DNA of 44,591 nt. Origin: Macrocybe gigantea. Taxonomy: Eukaryota > Basidiomycota > Agaricomycetes > Agaricales > Callistosporiaceae. Positions 31,435 through 43,551 of the stretch are shown one piece after another. The stretch's first letter is position 1, and every line of letters starts with the position of its first letter. The notes beneath the pieces are model-generated. The model was not told where the DNA came from and made no database searches. It was given only the letters and a program-made list of their open reading frames with translations. The stretch spans positions 1 through 44,591 of the forward strand of contig SJRY01000192.1 of assembly GCA_011319805.1 (NCBI GenBank), given 5' to 3'. The translations under genes and the position numbers were made by a program.

Positions 31435-33590
31435 TTTTCTGGTGGTTGGGTGATCCGTCTGCATTTATAATTGGAATCTTCTTGATTCATCGTGTCTTCA
31501 GCCCTGTTTTTGCTACTATTGTGGTATTGATGCAGGTCCTATCTGCTCTGCTATCTACTTCCAGTGCTATTACTGTGATTCTTTTTTGCATTCGTATCCT
31601 AGCTGGTACTGCGAGTTCTTTCCTCTTTGGTGGTTTGTTCCCTTGGATGGTTTTCCTTGGTGCTTCAGATCGCTTGGCGAGAATGGTGTATTTCAGAGTA
31701 TGGGATGATCTACATCTAGTATTGAAGCGAGTCTGTTTCAGTTGTATGGGTCGTGATTTAGCACCTCCTAGTCAGACCCTTCAACAAAACCTTCTTTGTC
31801 AGAGCTTTCTTCATCCTTATCTTCTTCGTCCTCTCCTTCTTCTTCTTTCACTTCTCTAACTCAGGATTTCCCCTTCTTCTTCTTCTTGCAGTTTCATGCA
31901 TAGTGTCCCTTTAAGCCACAATTGAAACATGTGACATTTGCTGCTCCTTTTTGTGGTTCCGGGCAGTTTCGTGAGAGGTGTCCTAGTTTATTGCAGTTGA
32001 AGCAGTTATTGCTTCATACTTTGTCGACTTCCATAGCCTGTCCTGCTCCTCAGCTTGGGTTTCCAGGTTTGCGCTGATTGCTTGTGAATTCTCCTCTCAT
32101 TACATTTCTGTGTTCATCGATGTTTCGTCCAATTACTCAAACTGTCTTGATATATTCATCTCCATCTGTTGGAAGTGTGGAGATCGAGTGTACAGCTTCT
32201 GCTGTCCTTCAGTTTAAGCTCTTCTCAAGTAGGAAATGAGGGGCTGTTCCTGTCATTCCTGCTTTCCCTGTGAGGTCTATGAATTCATCCAGAAATTCAT
32301 CGATGGGTTGGTTTCCCTGTCTGATATTGAATAGTTTGCTTCCTGCTTGTGATGGTGACATGACGTTGCTGAATCGTGTCTCTATCTTGGTTATAAAGTC
32401 AGCCCATGTGCTTTGGTTAGTAGTGGTGTCAATCTTCTTTGATGCCCAGTGGGCTCCTGGTCCATTGGTCATTCTAGACAGGACCGCTCCAATCTTCTGT
32501 GTATCCGTGAGGTTTCCATGTGTGGTTATGTAAAGCTTCATCTTCCTCCACCAAATGTTGAAGGATGTTCAATCCCCTGTGAAGGATTTTGGGTCAGCGA
32601 TGATTCCCTTGTATTCTGTCATCATCCTTTGGGGAGTTTCTTTCTTGTTCTCTTGGTCTTGGCTTTCCTGTTCCTAGATCTGTTGTTCTTGGGTCTGCTG
32701 TACTTGTACTTGGGCTTGTTGTTCTTGGAGCTGTTTCTGTCTTTGCTCCTCTCTCTGTTCTTTCCAGTAGTCTAGGTCGACTCCTGTGATTCTACAAGCT
32801 TGTTCGAAATCAGCCCACTCTGTAGTAGTCAGTCTGTTTGTCTTTGGTAATCCTTTTCACTCCCTCCACTGATAGTATTCATCCCAGTCGCTGTTGCTTA
32901 CTTTCACCATGGTGGTGCGATTCTCTCCTTATGCAGTGCTTCAGTGGATTGGTCCTCTGAAGGGGTTCGGCAGTTTTGTTTCTATGTGTCCTTGACTCTG
33001 GTGTCATTCTCATTGGTTCTGTCATATGCTCTGTGTGTCATGCCCTCTCTATATCAGTATGTCTTCCTCCTGTGTTTAGCAATTATAGTTCTCGATCTGT
33101 TGTCACCTAAAGTCTCAGGCTTGTATTCATTCTTCTCTCATTTTCTTGCAGATGGGTTTGTCCTCTTCTTCAGCAAGAAGATTCTGGTCTGACCACAGCT
33201 CTTCTGGGCTTATCCCGTATTCTCCTTCTAGGAAGAGTTCTGCAATGAGTTGTGCTGCTCCTTCACTGAGGATCTCAGCAGGCTCGTCTGTGGTAGTGAA
33301 GGCAAACTCTCTCAGAAATGCCTGTTCTTTATTGTCACTACTTGGTGTAGGTGTGCGCTCTCTTTTTCATTTGTTTGGATTGCTAGTGTCTCTGCGGGTG
33401 GCATGGACTGTCTCTGTGAATGGCGTGGACTGCAATGTCTGGTCTACTTCTCTGAGCCAAGTGCTCTCATTGCTCGTGCTAGTGCTCACTGGGTCAGCGA
33501 CTACTTGTCGTCAAATGTTGATCAAGTCTTTGATAAAGCATGACATGGTGTGTGTGTGAGTCTGAGTGAGTCTTGATGAGGCTTAATATC
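31435..33590 (-). mobile_element. Palindrome spacer: 5' part of a C-family element
   Basis: Homologous along its whole length to 15020-17168 of element C (ORF1, ORF2, gag, zinc knuckles, start of protease). Most differences are CG to TG or CA. The gag frame MKLYITTHGNLTDTQKIG to HFLLEKSLN (32209-32541) is open across the site where C has lost a base. The fragment ends abruptly inside the protease at 31435, abutting an LTR in inverted orientation; no RT or integrase is present. Confidence 0.93.
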
Positions 33591-33591
33591 T

Positions 33592-33911
33592 TGTTAGGCT
33601 AGACAAATCTCAAAAGGACTCAGGCAGACTAAGTGCGAGAGTGGTCTTGAGATGATGGCAAAAGGAATATTAAGCCTAGCACTACTGGTACATCTGGGAG
33701 TCCTTATATACATTACAGTACTCGAGCACAGACCATGGGCTGTGCAATGCTGTGGACTGCGGATGAGTAAGACTGGAAGGAGATGACTCAGGATGACTAG
33801 GGAAGTGAGATGACTTGATGGCTGCATGCTGCACAGCATGATGGGAGAGATAAGGGATATGGGAAAGATAAGATAAGAAATTGAATGGTCCTTTGGGCAA
33901 CATCCATAACA
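33592..33911 (-). repeat. C-family 5' LTR of the spacer element, right arm
   Basis: Correctly oriented 5' LTR for the minus-strand gag in the spacer; the self-priming sequence AGATATTAAGCCT follows it (33591-33579). The hAT-side flank is GATAC. Confidence 0.93.
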
Positions 33912-33945
33912 GATACAAGGGGAAAAAACCTTCACCCTGATACTA

Positions 33946-36387
33946 ATGGCTGGACGTCCCCCTGCCCATGCTATCAAGGACAATTTTACACATAGCCATA
34001 AGGTTGACAACAAGTTAGAACACTGGTACTGGCATTGCAACTACTGTGACCCCTCACCTGAGATCGAGGGCCAAGACAATACACTTCTTCAGCATCTCTC
34101 TGAGCCCACACTATGTCCAAATGCACCATTGGCTGCTTGTCAACAAGCCCAGGTCTGCATGATGCAGAAGTCTGGTCTTCAAGAGAAGGATACCTCTGGC
34201 ACTAGTTCTGGATCCCAGATTATCAAGAAGCAAAAAAGTCATAGTGGTCTTGAGAAGTTTATTGATCGAGCTCTGACAGAAAAGGAGACAGTAGAAGTAA
34301 ATGTCAAGCTATTTTGGTATGAAGCTTGTAGTAATCCAATTCAATATAATGGCTTACTGGTGCAACCATTGTAGATTTGTGGTTGTGGCCAATTGCACAT
34401 TTTCTATAGTCAAAAACTTCTTTTTTTGTAATTTCATCCATTCTATCTGCCCTATCTATGAGCCACCTACCTGCTATGTTCTGTCACATAATATCATAGA
34501 TGCAGAAGCTACATGCATACAAGTCCATACAGTGGAATATTTGAAGCAGCGCAAGTGGCTCACAATGCTGTTTGACAGATGGGATGATCAGCTTGGTCAG
34601 AGTCTATATGGTGCAGTCACTGCAGAACCAAATGAACACCCAACAGTTCTTAGTCTTGAGAATCTCACTGGTCATCAAGGCTCTGCAGATAAATACCTTG
34701 AGACTGCGAAGCAAGTGCTGTGACAGATGGAGATTAGTAATGCCCAAAATGTCATAGCATCGACAATGGACAATCCAACAGTCATGCAAGCCTTTTAATA
34801 AAAATTTCAAGAAGAGTTTTACTGGGTCCTAGTGAGCTGTTAATGCTATTTGGCTGGTACTCTGTCTTATGGATAACCTAGATATTCATCTGTTTCTTGC
34901 ATAGTCTCAATACAATTATTGGCAAAATTGTATCATATCCAGCAATAAAAGCTGTTGCAACAAAGAGTGCTTATATTGTGGCATTCTTCACCAACTCCCA
35001 TTACTGGAGTGGGCAGCTTGAGGTTGAGGCCAAAAAGCTCAATATCAAACAATCTCTCAAGATACATACTGAGACACACTAGTACTCTTTAATTCTGCAA
35101 GCTATGAGTGTTCAATCTCATCAGTATGTATGCCATCCCTCTGTGAGAGTAATGTGTTAATTAAATATCTCTTAGGCAAGCTCTATTTAATTTCTGTAGC
35201 TAATCAGATGCTCAGAAAGCAGCACATGGATTAACACCAGTAGCAAAAGATGTTGTAATGACAATTCTAAAGGACAACAAGTATTAGAACTTGCTCAAGC
35301 AGCTCATTCAAACTTGCAAACTACTTGTTGATGCTATTGGGAATATTGAGTTGTATGAGGCTACTCTTGTGGACTGCATGCTAGAATTAATTCACTGCAC
35401 ACAGCATATCATCAACCTGGAAGCAACATTGGCCAATGATATCAATTTCTTATATCATGCTCGATACATATTCACATCTTGTTTTCATCAACTCAATACA
35501 GATATCCATGCCCTCACTCTCCTTCTCTATTCTATGTGCTGAAAACTTGCAGTGTCTCAAGTTGCAAAAAGCCAGGCAATTTGTTAGCACTTGGTATAGC
35601 AAAATAGTGGAGGTGGCCCAAGGAGAAGGGCAAGAAACTCATTGATGACATTCTGTTGTATGGAAGTAGCAAAGCTCCATTCACTAGTGGCCAAAAAGAT
35701 GGACAAGCTTGGTGGGAGATCTTGCCGATTTCTGGGAATGACCATCTGCTCAAAACCCTTGCTATTACCCTTCTTTCCATTGTCCCACATGCCACTGACA
35801 TCGAATGTCTGTTTTCTGACTTAGGTGGTATTCAAGGTATTCACCGGTGCCACTTGACAATGCCAACATTCGAAGTTCTGGGAAAACTATGTGCTCATTA
35901 TCATTGCCTGCTTTTTGACCTGGCCAAGGCAGAGGGAAAACCTACATGGTGACATCATACACATATGCATACACATGCAGAAGCTGGAATCAATGCAGAA
36001 TTAGCTTGAGATCTTGATGAAAATTTCTCCTGGAGACTGCCACTCACCACTGTCATTGAGAATGAGGATGACGACCTTCTTTTGGGCCCTGAGGATATGA
36101 CAGTTGAGGATGTAGAAGCAGCATTTCACAAGTTTGAAGGGCAGTGCAATAAGGATTAGATGGGTATTGATATTGATCCTCAACTGCTTGCAGAGTATGC
36201 TCTCGAAGAGCTAAGAGAAGCATACCCTTACAAGGAACTGACCAATATAGAAAAGGGACTTGTACCAGCAACTCTAGATAATGACATTGATATCCACCAC
36301 TTATCTGAGGGTTTGCGACCAATAGGATGGGACGTAAATCAGATTCTTGCACAGAAGGGGCTTGATCTTACCTCAAGCAGGGCCTAG
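33946..36387 (+). pseudogene. hAT transposase, DUF659 type (broken)
   Basis: A coding region of roughly 810 codons in several frames. Order: BED-like zinc finger (YWHCNYCDP, LLQHLSEPTLC) at about 34030-34120; DUF659 region (WLTMLFDRWDDQLGQSLYG, LENLTGHQGSADKYLETAK) at 34500-34720; TMDNPTVMQAF and LNTIIGKIVSYPAIK; a hAT C-terminal dimerisation block (YGSSKAPFTSGQ, AWWEILPISGNDH, HATDIECLFSDLGGIQG) at 35656-35900; an acidic tail (GPEDMTVEDVEAAFHKF, LAEYALEELREAYPY) ending at TAG 36385-36387. Stops such as the TGA near 34722 interrupt it. Family role: cut-and-paste transposition. The start chosen is the first ATG (MAGRPPAHAIKDNF), 34 bp from the LTR. Confidence 0.92.
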
Positions 36388-36444
36388 AGTACCTATTGCC
36401 TTGAGGAAATGACCTTAGGATGCATAAATAGGACAGAAAAGTTT

Positions 36445-36529
36445 TGCCAAATTTTGCCGCCCTTGGCAATTGTCAATTCTGCCTGGCATTTGGCAAACTC
36501 TGCCTTGCTGAATTCTGCCCACAGCACTA
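36445..36529 (+). repeat. Probable 3' end of the hAT element, right arm
   Basis: Subterminal TTTGCC and TTGGCAAA motifs repeat several times and the tract ends GCCCACAGCACTA at 36529. hAT ends commonly start CAGTG or TAGTG on the opposite strand, and 8 bp beyond (AGCACAAT) could be one TSD copy. The other end of the element is not in the window, so it cannot be confirmed. Confidence 0.55.
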
Positions 36530-37786
36530 AGCACAATGCTCTCCCACTTTCTTATACTTTCACTGCTGATATAGTATTGTCAATTAAACTTGATCTCTGA
36601 TTTCAAATGAGGGGTTCAGTCTGCATGATATATATGCCTAATAGGCCTGATTGATTTTTGCTGCCTTTAGAAAATATTGCCAGCATGATATTTCTACAAA
36701 CTCACAGCAGCAGCAGCAGCAACAATAACAGCAACAACAATGATGATGGCATTGCTGTGGTTGATATGTAGATAGTGTGTAAATCCTCTTTAAATTTATG
36801 AACTGCATTTTTATTGCCTCTTTTCGGTATAAAAACTATTAGTTATTTTAGTATAAATACTCCTGCAAGAAGATGACCTTTATGGCAACCAAATCAGATT
36901 TAAAAAATCTATTAATGCAGATATTATGTAGATATAAGTTACTTTCTAACCTAAATATACTTCTAAAATAAACATTAGATATTTGTACAAAATATATAAA
37001 TATAATGTTTTTACACTGTATATATTCTCCAAAATATACATTATGTTTTTACATAAAATATCAGTTTGTATATACTCATTGTGCTGCTCATTGTGTCAAT
37101 TATTGCATGCTCATTATTCCCTGAGCAAGTTGATCAGCACCAGTCTTAGCAACACTCTCAGGTTCTCTTAAACATATGTAGCATTTGGAAATGTTCAGAG
37201 TATTTTTGGCTTGCACACCAATTTGATATACTCTGGATAAAGATTTCCCTTAGCATAGATTATAATAAAGTAGTAGAATAAATTCTGGATGCCTAATGAA
37301 TAATACATCAAGTAAATTATCCATTAGCTCAAGAAATGTTCCTGTCATCTAAGATATGCAACAGAAATACCCAACTTATTCACATTCCAAGGGAATCCCT
37401 GTCACTAAGATAAATGCACATGGTTCTTCACTTCTGCACACCAGATACCAATATATTTTGTCTAATGCTTAGCAGAAGATAGTAAACATCTGGCATTATA
37501 AAATGAATTTGAGAGACTATATGTCAATTAATATAGAACTGACCTTGGGATACCAGGAAAAACCTTGCACATATTATCCTTATCTCCATAATGGCACTTG
37601 ATTGCCTTACAAGATGATGTTGTTATCCATGCAGTCATAAGCTGTATTCTGAAATATAGCAGAATGAGAAATGCAGTATAATATAAAGAAAATCTCACCT
37701 TAATCAATAAAAACACAATGTCCATGTTCATCTAATCATTTACAATTGTGTTTTGCAATAGAGCAAATTCTGTTAAATATCTGAGC
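36530..37786. other. AT-rich DNA with CAG/CAA triplet tract
   Basis: No gene seen. A (CAG)n/(CAA)n tract is at about 36703-36740. Repeated ATATATA-type sequence lies around 36985-37070. Confidence 0.6.
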
Positions 37787-38106
37787 TGTTAGGCTAGACG
37801 AATCTCAAAAGGACTCGGACAGACTAAGTGCAAGAGTGGTCTTGAGATGATGGCAAAAGGAATATTAAGCCTAGCACTACTGGTACATCTGGGAGTCCTT
37901 ATATACACTACAGTACTCGAGCACGGACCATGGGCTGCACAATGCTGTGGACTGCAGATGAGTAAGACTGGAAGGAGATGACTCAGAATGACTAGGGAAG
38001 TGAGATGACTTGATGGCTGCATGCTGCACAGCATGATGGGGAAGATAAGGGATATGGGAAAGATAAGATAAGAAATTGAATGGTCCTTTGAGCGACGTCC
38101 ATAACA
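37787..38106 (-). mobile_element. Solo LTR, C family, right arm
   Basis: Mirror of 26919-27238; flanks TGAGC on both sides. Confidence 0.96.
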
Positions 38107-39689
38107 TGAGCACTAGAAAAGACTCACCTTCATTGTGGAGACTAACAACAAGCCACTGTACAGTTTTTCATTACCATTCTATTGAATATGTAGATACCTG
38201 ACAACATATAATATGAAGCAGGCATACTGCACATTTCCTTTTTTCTGACATCATGGAATGGTCCTGAGTGTAGGGATTATAGCACAGGCCACAGCAGTAA
38301 CAGTAAGTGGGCTCTTCTATTTTACTAAAAGTATGTTGCAACAATGAGCAGTGACAATGAGCAGTGGAGACAAAAAGAGATAGGTAATCATAGTCTTGAA
38401 AATGCAGATATGAATGGTTGTTGTTTACCAAATGCAATTAAACCAAATCATTTCCATAGGCAAATATAGAATAATAATGACTATCAGGTAGCACTAACCA
38501 ACAAACCAACAAGGTGGAATGAAGGAAGCAGCAGTCCCTATTCAAGGCTGTAAAAATATGAGCTGTCCAAGTCACAGAGTAATCCAAGAAGATAAGGAAT
38601 AAGACAGGGAAAAGGAATAAAGTGATTTTGGAATAGTTTTGGGAAAGGTTTTGGTGATTTTGGAAATATGTAGGGGACTTAACTATGATCCCAAGCAATG
38701 TTGGAAATAATGATGATGGGTTTCAAAGGGGCTTGGAATGACGGTGACTTCCACATGAAGTTAGGAACACTGGATTTCTGGACTTGACACTGCAGCTCTA
38801 CACAAGTGCGATACTGCAAGGTTGATAACACAAGGACTCCACATGAGCTATAGACTGCGAGGACTGCTGAGAACTGAGACAGTAACTTTTTTCTATTATT
38901 ATTACAAACACCAAGTACATGGGTTTTATAGGTAAAAGATTTCAAACATTTGGAGAATTGGCAAAGTCAAAACCAAGAAAAAGAAAGTGTTGTATGATTT
39001 CAAAACTGATAAGAAAAGGACATTGTCTGATTTCGAGAGGTTTCAAAATGAAAGAAAGAGAAAGTCATAAGATTTCAAAAGAACATATCATGGCCAAAAT
39101 ATTGGAGGATGTAGGTCTGTTTGGAATTAGAAGATAAATAGTAAAAGTATAGGTAAAATGCATTCCAATACCAGTGATATGCATGGTAAGGTGAAGTGCA
39201 AACATACTCTAAGAAATGTAAAGTGAATCAGCAAAACAAAAGTTGTAATATTTTGAAAGAAAGGCAACAGAAATATGGTCACTTGCTCAAAATCATCTGT
39301 TTCAAGCATGCAGTGGCAAAGGGTCTTCAGAAGCACCAGAACACATGAGGTGATGCAATACTAAGAATGGCAATAGCTTTGCCATAGCAAGATCAGTAGA
39401 TTGGGAGTGACATATGGTAGAGGGATTACCAGATTAGCCATTGGCAATACAGGATTGGCAGAAGGTCTGAAATGTAAGAATGTGACACATTTGGTGAAGT
39501 CTGGGATCTGGAATGGAAGCTTCACAGAGTTCTTTGGAATTTCGAGTGCTGGGCAAGCAATCATGACTAAGGCTATGGAATTGTGCTAAGGGAGCTAAGC
39601 AATCAGTGGTGATTTCGAAAGCAGGAGCAGGATTGCCAATTTAGGACTTATTGGCAGTCAGCAGTACAGAGCACTCATTACTGTCACTT
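38107..39689. other. Unidentified DNA, right arm
   Basis: Short plus-strand frames exist (38919-39137, 72 codons; 39401-39589, 62 codons) but show no domain. The first is Lys/Arg-rich and made of a loosely repeated GATTTCAAAA phrase, so it is probably not a gene. The region contains the 114-bp repeat. It precedes the RT thumb of D1 where RT should be, but I could not see RT motifs in it, so a foreign insertion or deletion breakpoint lies near 39690. Confidence 0.5.
38481..38593 (+). repeat. 114-bp repeat, right arm
   Basis: Similar to 21124-21237 and mirrored at 26432-26544. It starts near CTATCAGGTAGCACTAACC and ends near AATCCAAGAAGAT. Confidence 0.8.
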
Positions 39690-42190
39690 CGTTTGGAAGC
39701 ATTTTTGCAATCTAAACTACATTGTCCAGCACATAAAGTATTCCAGAGGCACCTTTTCTGGCATGAAACTCACTCTTTCCAGTCCTGAAATTATAGTCCT
39801 AGGGCATTGTTGCACACTGAAAGGTCATCTTCCTAATGAATTCCAAGTCATCATGATCAAGACTTGGAAGCCATGTCAGGACCTCTCAGACATTTATGCT
39901 TTCTTAGGGACTATTGGTGTCATGCATATTTTCATTCAAAATTTCGCTCATTGTGCTGATGCCATAGTTCATCTTACATGAAAGAACATTGATTTCATCT
40001 TTGGTCAGGAACAACTTGACATGCAGGAGGACTTGAAACAAGCTCTTATCACTTCTCCTGCACTTTGACCCCTCAACTACAAATCTGACGCCCCCTATTA
40101 TCCTTGTCATTGACATGTCTTATATTGCCGTTGGTTATTTCCTTTGCCAATGTGACATTGACAACCCTCAAGTCCGGTATTACAATTGATTCAGGTCTAT
40201 CACCTTAAATGATTGCAAGCACCATTTCTCTTAGCTGAAACTTGAAATCTATGGCCTATTCTGATCCATTCATGCTGTTCATATGTACATCATTGGCATC
40301 CAAAATCTCATAGTTGAAGTTGACGCCCATTACATCAAAGGGATGTTAAACAATCCCAATATAGTTCCCTCTGCTAGCATCAATCATTGGATCTTAATGA
40401 TCCTTACCTTCCACTTCACGCTTGTTCATGTTTCAGGTTCTAGTCATGGTCCCAATGGTCTTTTCCAAAGGCCAGGGGATCCTAAGCCAGATCAAGATAA
40501 AGATTTCGATGATTGGATCGACCAAGTCTATGGTTTCATCCATTTTGTCAATACTCCACGATATCATCCTGAAACTCATTGAAATCATCTTATTTCAATA
40601 TACTTAGGACAAGATGTTTCAAGTGGGAAGAACAGTCAAGCTGCCCTCTGTCAAAATTCCTTCTCTCCTTCTCCCAAGCCAGAAGACCTCTCGAAACCAA
40701 TCCCAACCTCCAACAGCTTAGTTCTATTCATGACTATACCCTTGTTCCTCATTCGAAATCAGCTGTAATCAACAATCAGTGCCTTGACTTGATATAAGAT
40801 TACCTGACCACTCTGCATCGTCTGCCTAGTTTGACAGACTCTGCCTTCAAAGCTTTCATTTGGTATTATTTCTATTTCTCTATTGCCACTGACAAGTTAT
40901 GGTGCAAGGACAATCAGGACAGTCACAAACTTATAATTCCTTGAAATTGACACTTGAACATTCTTGCTCAGGCCTATAATGACCTTGGTCACAAGGGCAT
41001 CTATCCAACTTGCACTTTGGTTTGCAAACACTTTTGGTGGCCTCATATGCTAGCCAATATTTCTTAGTTTTGTAGAACTTGTCACATCTGTCAACAGCAT
41101 CAGACCCAACAGATTCTCATCCCACCAGTTGTCACTGTTCTCATACTTCTTTTTGGAAAGTTCTATGCTGATATGATAAAGATGCTGAAATCTAATGGCT
41201 ATTAGTACATTGTCCAAGGCCATTGCTCCCTAATGCATTATCCTGAATTTCAAGCACTTCAAAGAGAGAACATAATGGGGTAGTGTTCGCAAAATCATTA
41301 CTAATAATAGTGGTCCCTTTGTGGCAGGTCTTGATTATCTTGGGAAACACTACAGCATCTACCATATTTAGATTTCGACTTACAACTCCCAAGCAAATGG
41401 AATAGCTGAGTAGCCACACTATGATATTTGTCAATCACTGATAAAGGCAGCAGATGGTATTGAAACCAAGTGGTCACAATATGTTCATTCCATTTTCTCT
41501 ATCAAGAGAGTCACCGCCCAATATTGAATGGGTTGTTTACCCTATTTTGCAATCACCAGCACTCATCCAATCCTTCCATTCGATATCATAGAAGTGACAT
41601 ACCTACAGCCACCTCCTAAGTCAATCCTTTCTTCCACCAATCTTATTTCTCATTGCATTATCACTTTACAGAAACAAACAGAACAGTTACAGGCCCTTTA
41701 TACTGACATTTACAATACCCATAGAAAGGCTGCTGAGCAATTCAAGAAGAAACACTATTATGTGATCTGCGATTTCGACTTCAAACAAGGTGCTTTAGTC
41801 CTTATTCAAAACACCTATGTGGAGAAGAGTCTTGATTGGAAGATGTGACTTTGATACCTTGGACCTCTTATTGTAGTCTCTTGAAATTTCAGAGAAGCTT
41901 ACATTATTGCCAAACTTGATGGCATGGTTCTGGACCATTCTGTTGCAGCATTTTGAATCATTCCATACTTCACATGCTGTGAAATCACTATTCCTAAAAC
42001 ACTTCTTGATATCAACACTAACTGACTCTGTGAAATGCAGGTTTCAAAAGATCAAGGCAACAAAGTCTCCAATGATTCTGACATACCTGTTGATCAAGAT
42101 CCTGAATTCAATATTGATCTTGAAACTTCTTCTGAGCTTGACCCTGATTCCAATGCAGTTTCCAATGCTCCCAACAACTTGATCTTGATG
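39690..42190 (+). pseudogene. D1 gypsy pol 3' half: RT thumb, RNase H, integrase
   Basis: RT thumb: WKHFCNLNYIVQHIKYSRGT, GHCCTLKGHL, FLGTIGVMHIFIQNFA. RNase H (about 40095-40470): VIDMSYIAVGYFLCQCD, KLEIYGL, LIVEVDAHYIKGMLNN, and NGLFQR where DGLSRR is usual. Integrase (about 40970-41870): zinc finger HNDLGHKG, CRTCHICQQ; core FYADMIKM, TNNSGPF (second catalytic Asp is Asn) and QANGIAE. The C-terminal module holds GALVLIQNTYVEKSLDWKM, YLGPLIVVS and LDHSVAAF. The frame is cut by many stops, and 28 bp are missing at 41273. It is a third gypsy family, without a visible chromodomain. Confidence 0.9.
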
Positions 42191-42639
42191 TGGCTATTTG
42201 GCAGCATAGAAGCTGCAAGCTCCCAAACTGTTGGCATAATGTCTGAGATATCAACCCCCTTGAAATCATCAATGCATAGCATTGTGTGATCCAGTGGCAG
42301 GCCTCAGTTTCGACAACATGAGGAATGTTCATGGACATGAAGGGTGTTCTTGTAGGCCTCTGTGCAACAACCAAGATACTGCAAAGTCATGTCCACCTGG
42401 GACAAATATTCCTCTCTATGTTTAGCTCAGGATCACATTGCATTCAAGGCTATCTCAAGAGTGTGGGCAAGCTTAAAGAGGTGGCAGGACTCATTGTTGG
42501 TGCTCCTGATGGTATGATGAAGGAAATCATAGGCTGACATCATTCCCAGAACCTCGAAATCATAGAACTCATAATATGTCCATGGCTCAAATGACAAGAG
42601 ATTGACTTTGTCACTGAAAGGTGACTTGTAGCAGCAGAT
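42191..42639 (+). pseudogene. Poorly preserved gypsy DNA between D1 and D2
   Basis: A stretch near 42380-42450 (YSSLCLAQDHIAFKAI in one frame) resembles the RT-RNase H connection of element B (AKDQIAFDSIKRM). D2 therefore seems to have lost most of RNase H and integrase by internal deletion. The remainder is not recognised. Confidence 0.4.
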
Positions 42640-43500
42640 CTTGTGTTATGTTGTCTACTAAACATCGCTGCAGAGAATACTACCAGAAGGGTGACAGAAG
42701 AGTAGCCAAATTTATGCCAAAGTTCGATGGCCCATACAAGATCACTGAAGCCTAGCTGGAATGCTCAGTTTACACTCTCGATCTCCCTAATTCCTCAAAT
42801 ATCTTTCTGACATTTCATGCCTCTGAACTATGACCCTACCAAGACAATGATGATGATGCATATCCTTCAAGAAAATGTGAGTGACCAGGTCCCATGGTGA
42901 CTAATGAGGGGCAGGAAGAATGGCAAGTCAAGGAAATAATCAATGAATGCAAATGAGGACAAGGCATACAGTACCTAGTGTGATGGAAAGGTTACAGGCC
43001 AGAGGACGACTGTTATGAATGCCTGAAGGACTGTCCATTTTCTTATCTTATCTCACCCTATTCCATCACTTCTCCTTATTGCCCTATTCCATTATACTAC
43101 CCAAATGTCTTATCGCCTTATCATAGCTATGCAGTATGCAGCCATTTGAGTCACTTCTTCTGAGTCATCTGGACTCATTCCTTGTCATCTCACTCTTGCA
43201 TAGTCTGCAGTCCATGGTCCATGCCCCAGTAGACTACATATATAAGATCTCAGAATATATTCATAACTCTAGGCTTAATATTACCTTTGCAATCATCTCA
43301 AACCGCTCTTGTACTTAGTCTGCCCAAGTCCTTTGAGATTTGTCTAGCCTAACAATGACCTTTGGTTGCCAGAGAGGGAGATGAAAGATTGCGAGGTGTT
43401 GGACAACTGGGTAGCAAAGAAGACAAAGAAGATGCCAACAAAGATGCCTAGAATGATGGATAACACATAACCTCCCTGCCAGTAGCTTTTCTCCAACACC
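42640..43500 (+). pseudogene. D2: B-type integrase end and chromodomain, split by LTR
   Basis: The integrase end reads HRCREYYQKGDRRVAKFMPK, FDGPYKI and VYTLDLPNSSNIF, very similar to element B at 6659-7090. The chromodomain (from about 42900) reads EWQVKEIINECK, a stop, GIQYLV, a stop, WKGYRPEDD, and after the LTR continues LWLPEREMKDCEVLDNWV. Both stops are TGA where Arg is expected. The proof that the LTR interrupts one domain is that the two sides join in frame once the LTR and one TSD copy are ignored. Confidence 0.88.
43011..43354 (+). mobile_element. 344-bp solo LTR in D2 chromodomain, right arm
   Basis: TGTTATGA to CTAACA. The TSD is ACGAC (43006-43010) versus ATGAC (43355-43359). 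It contains CATGGTCCATGC, a TATATAAG box and AGGCTTAATATT in the order seen in the 320-bp LTR, so it belongs to a sister subfamily. Confidence 0.9.
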
Positions 43501-43551
43501 TCATTGGGGTTTTTGATGCACCTGTGTGTTTCATCTTTAGAGGAGGAAGGG

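Noticed and set aside
31109..33916. GTATC and GATAC flanking the central LTR pair, read as a TSD
   Set aside because: They are mirror images imposed by the palindrome. A real TSD would be in the same orientation on both sides.
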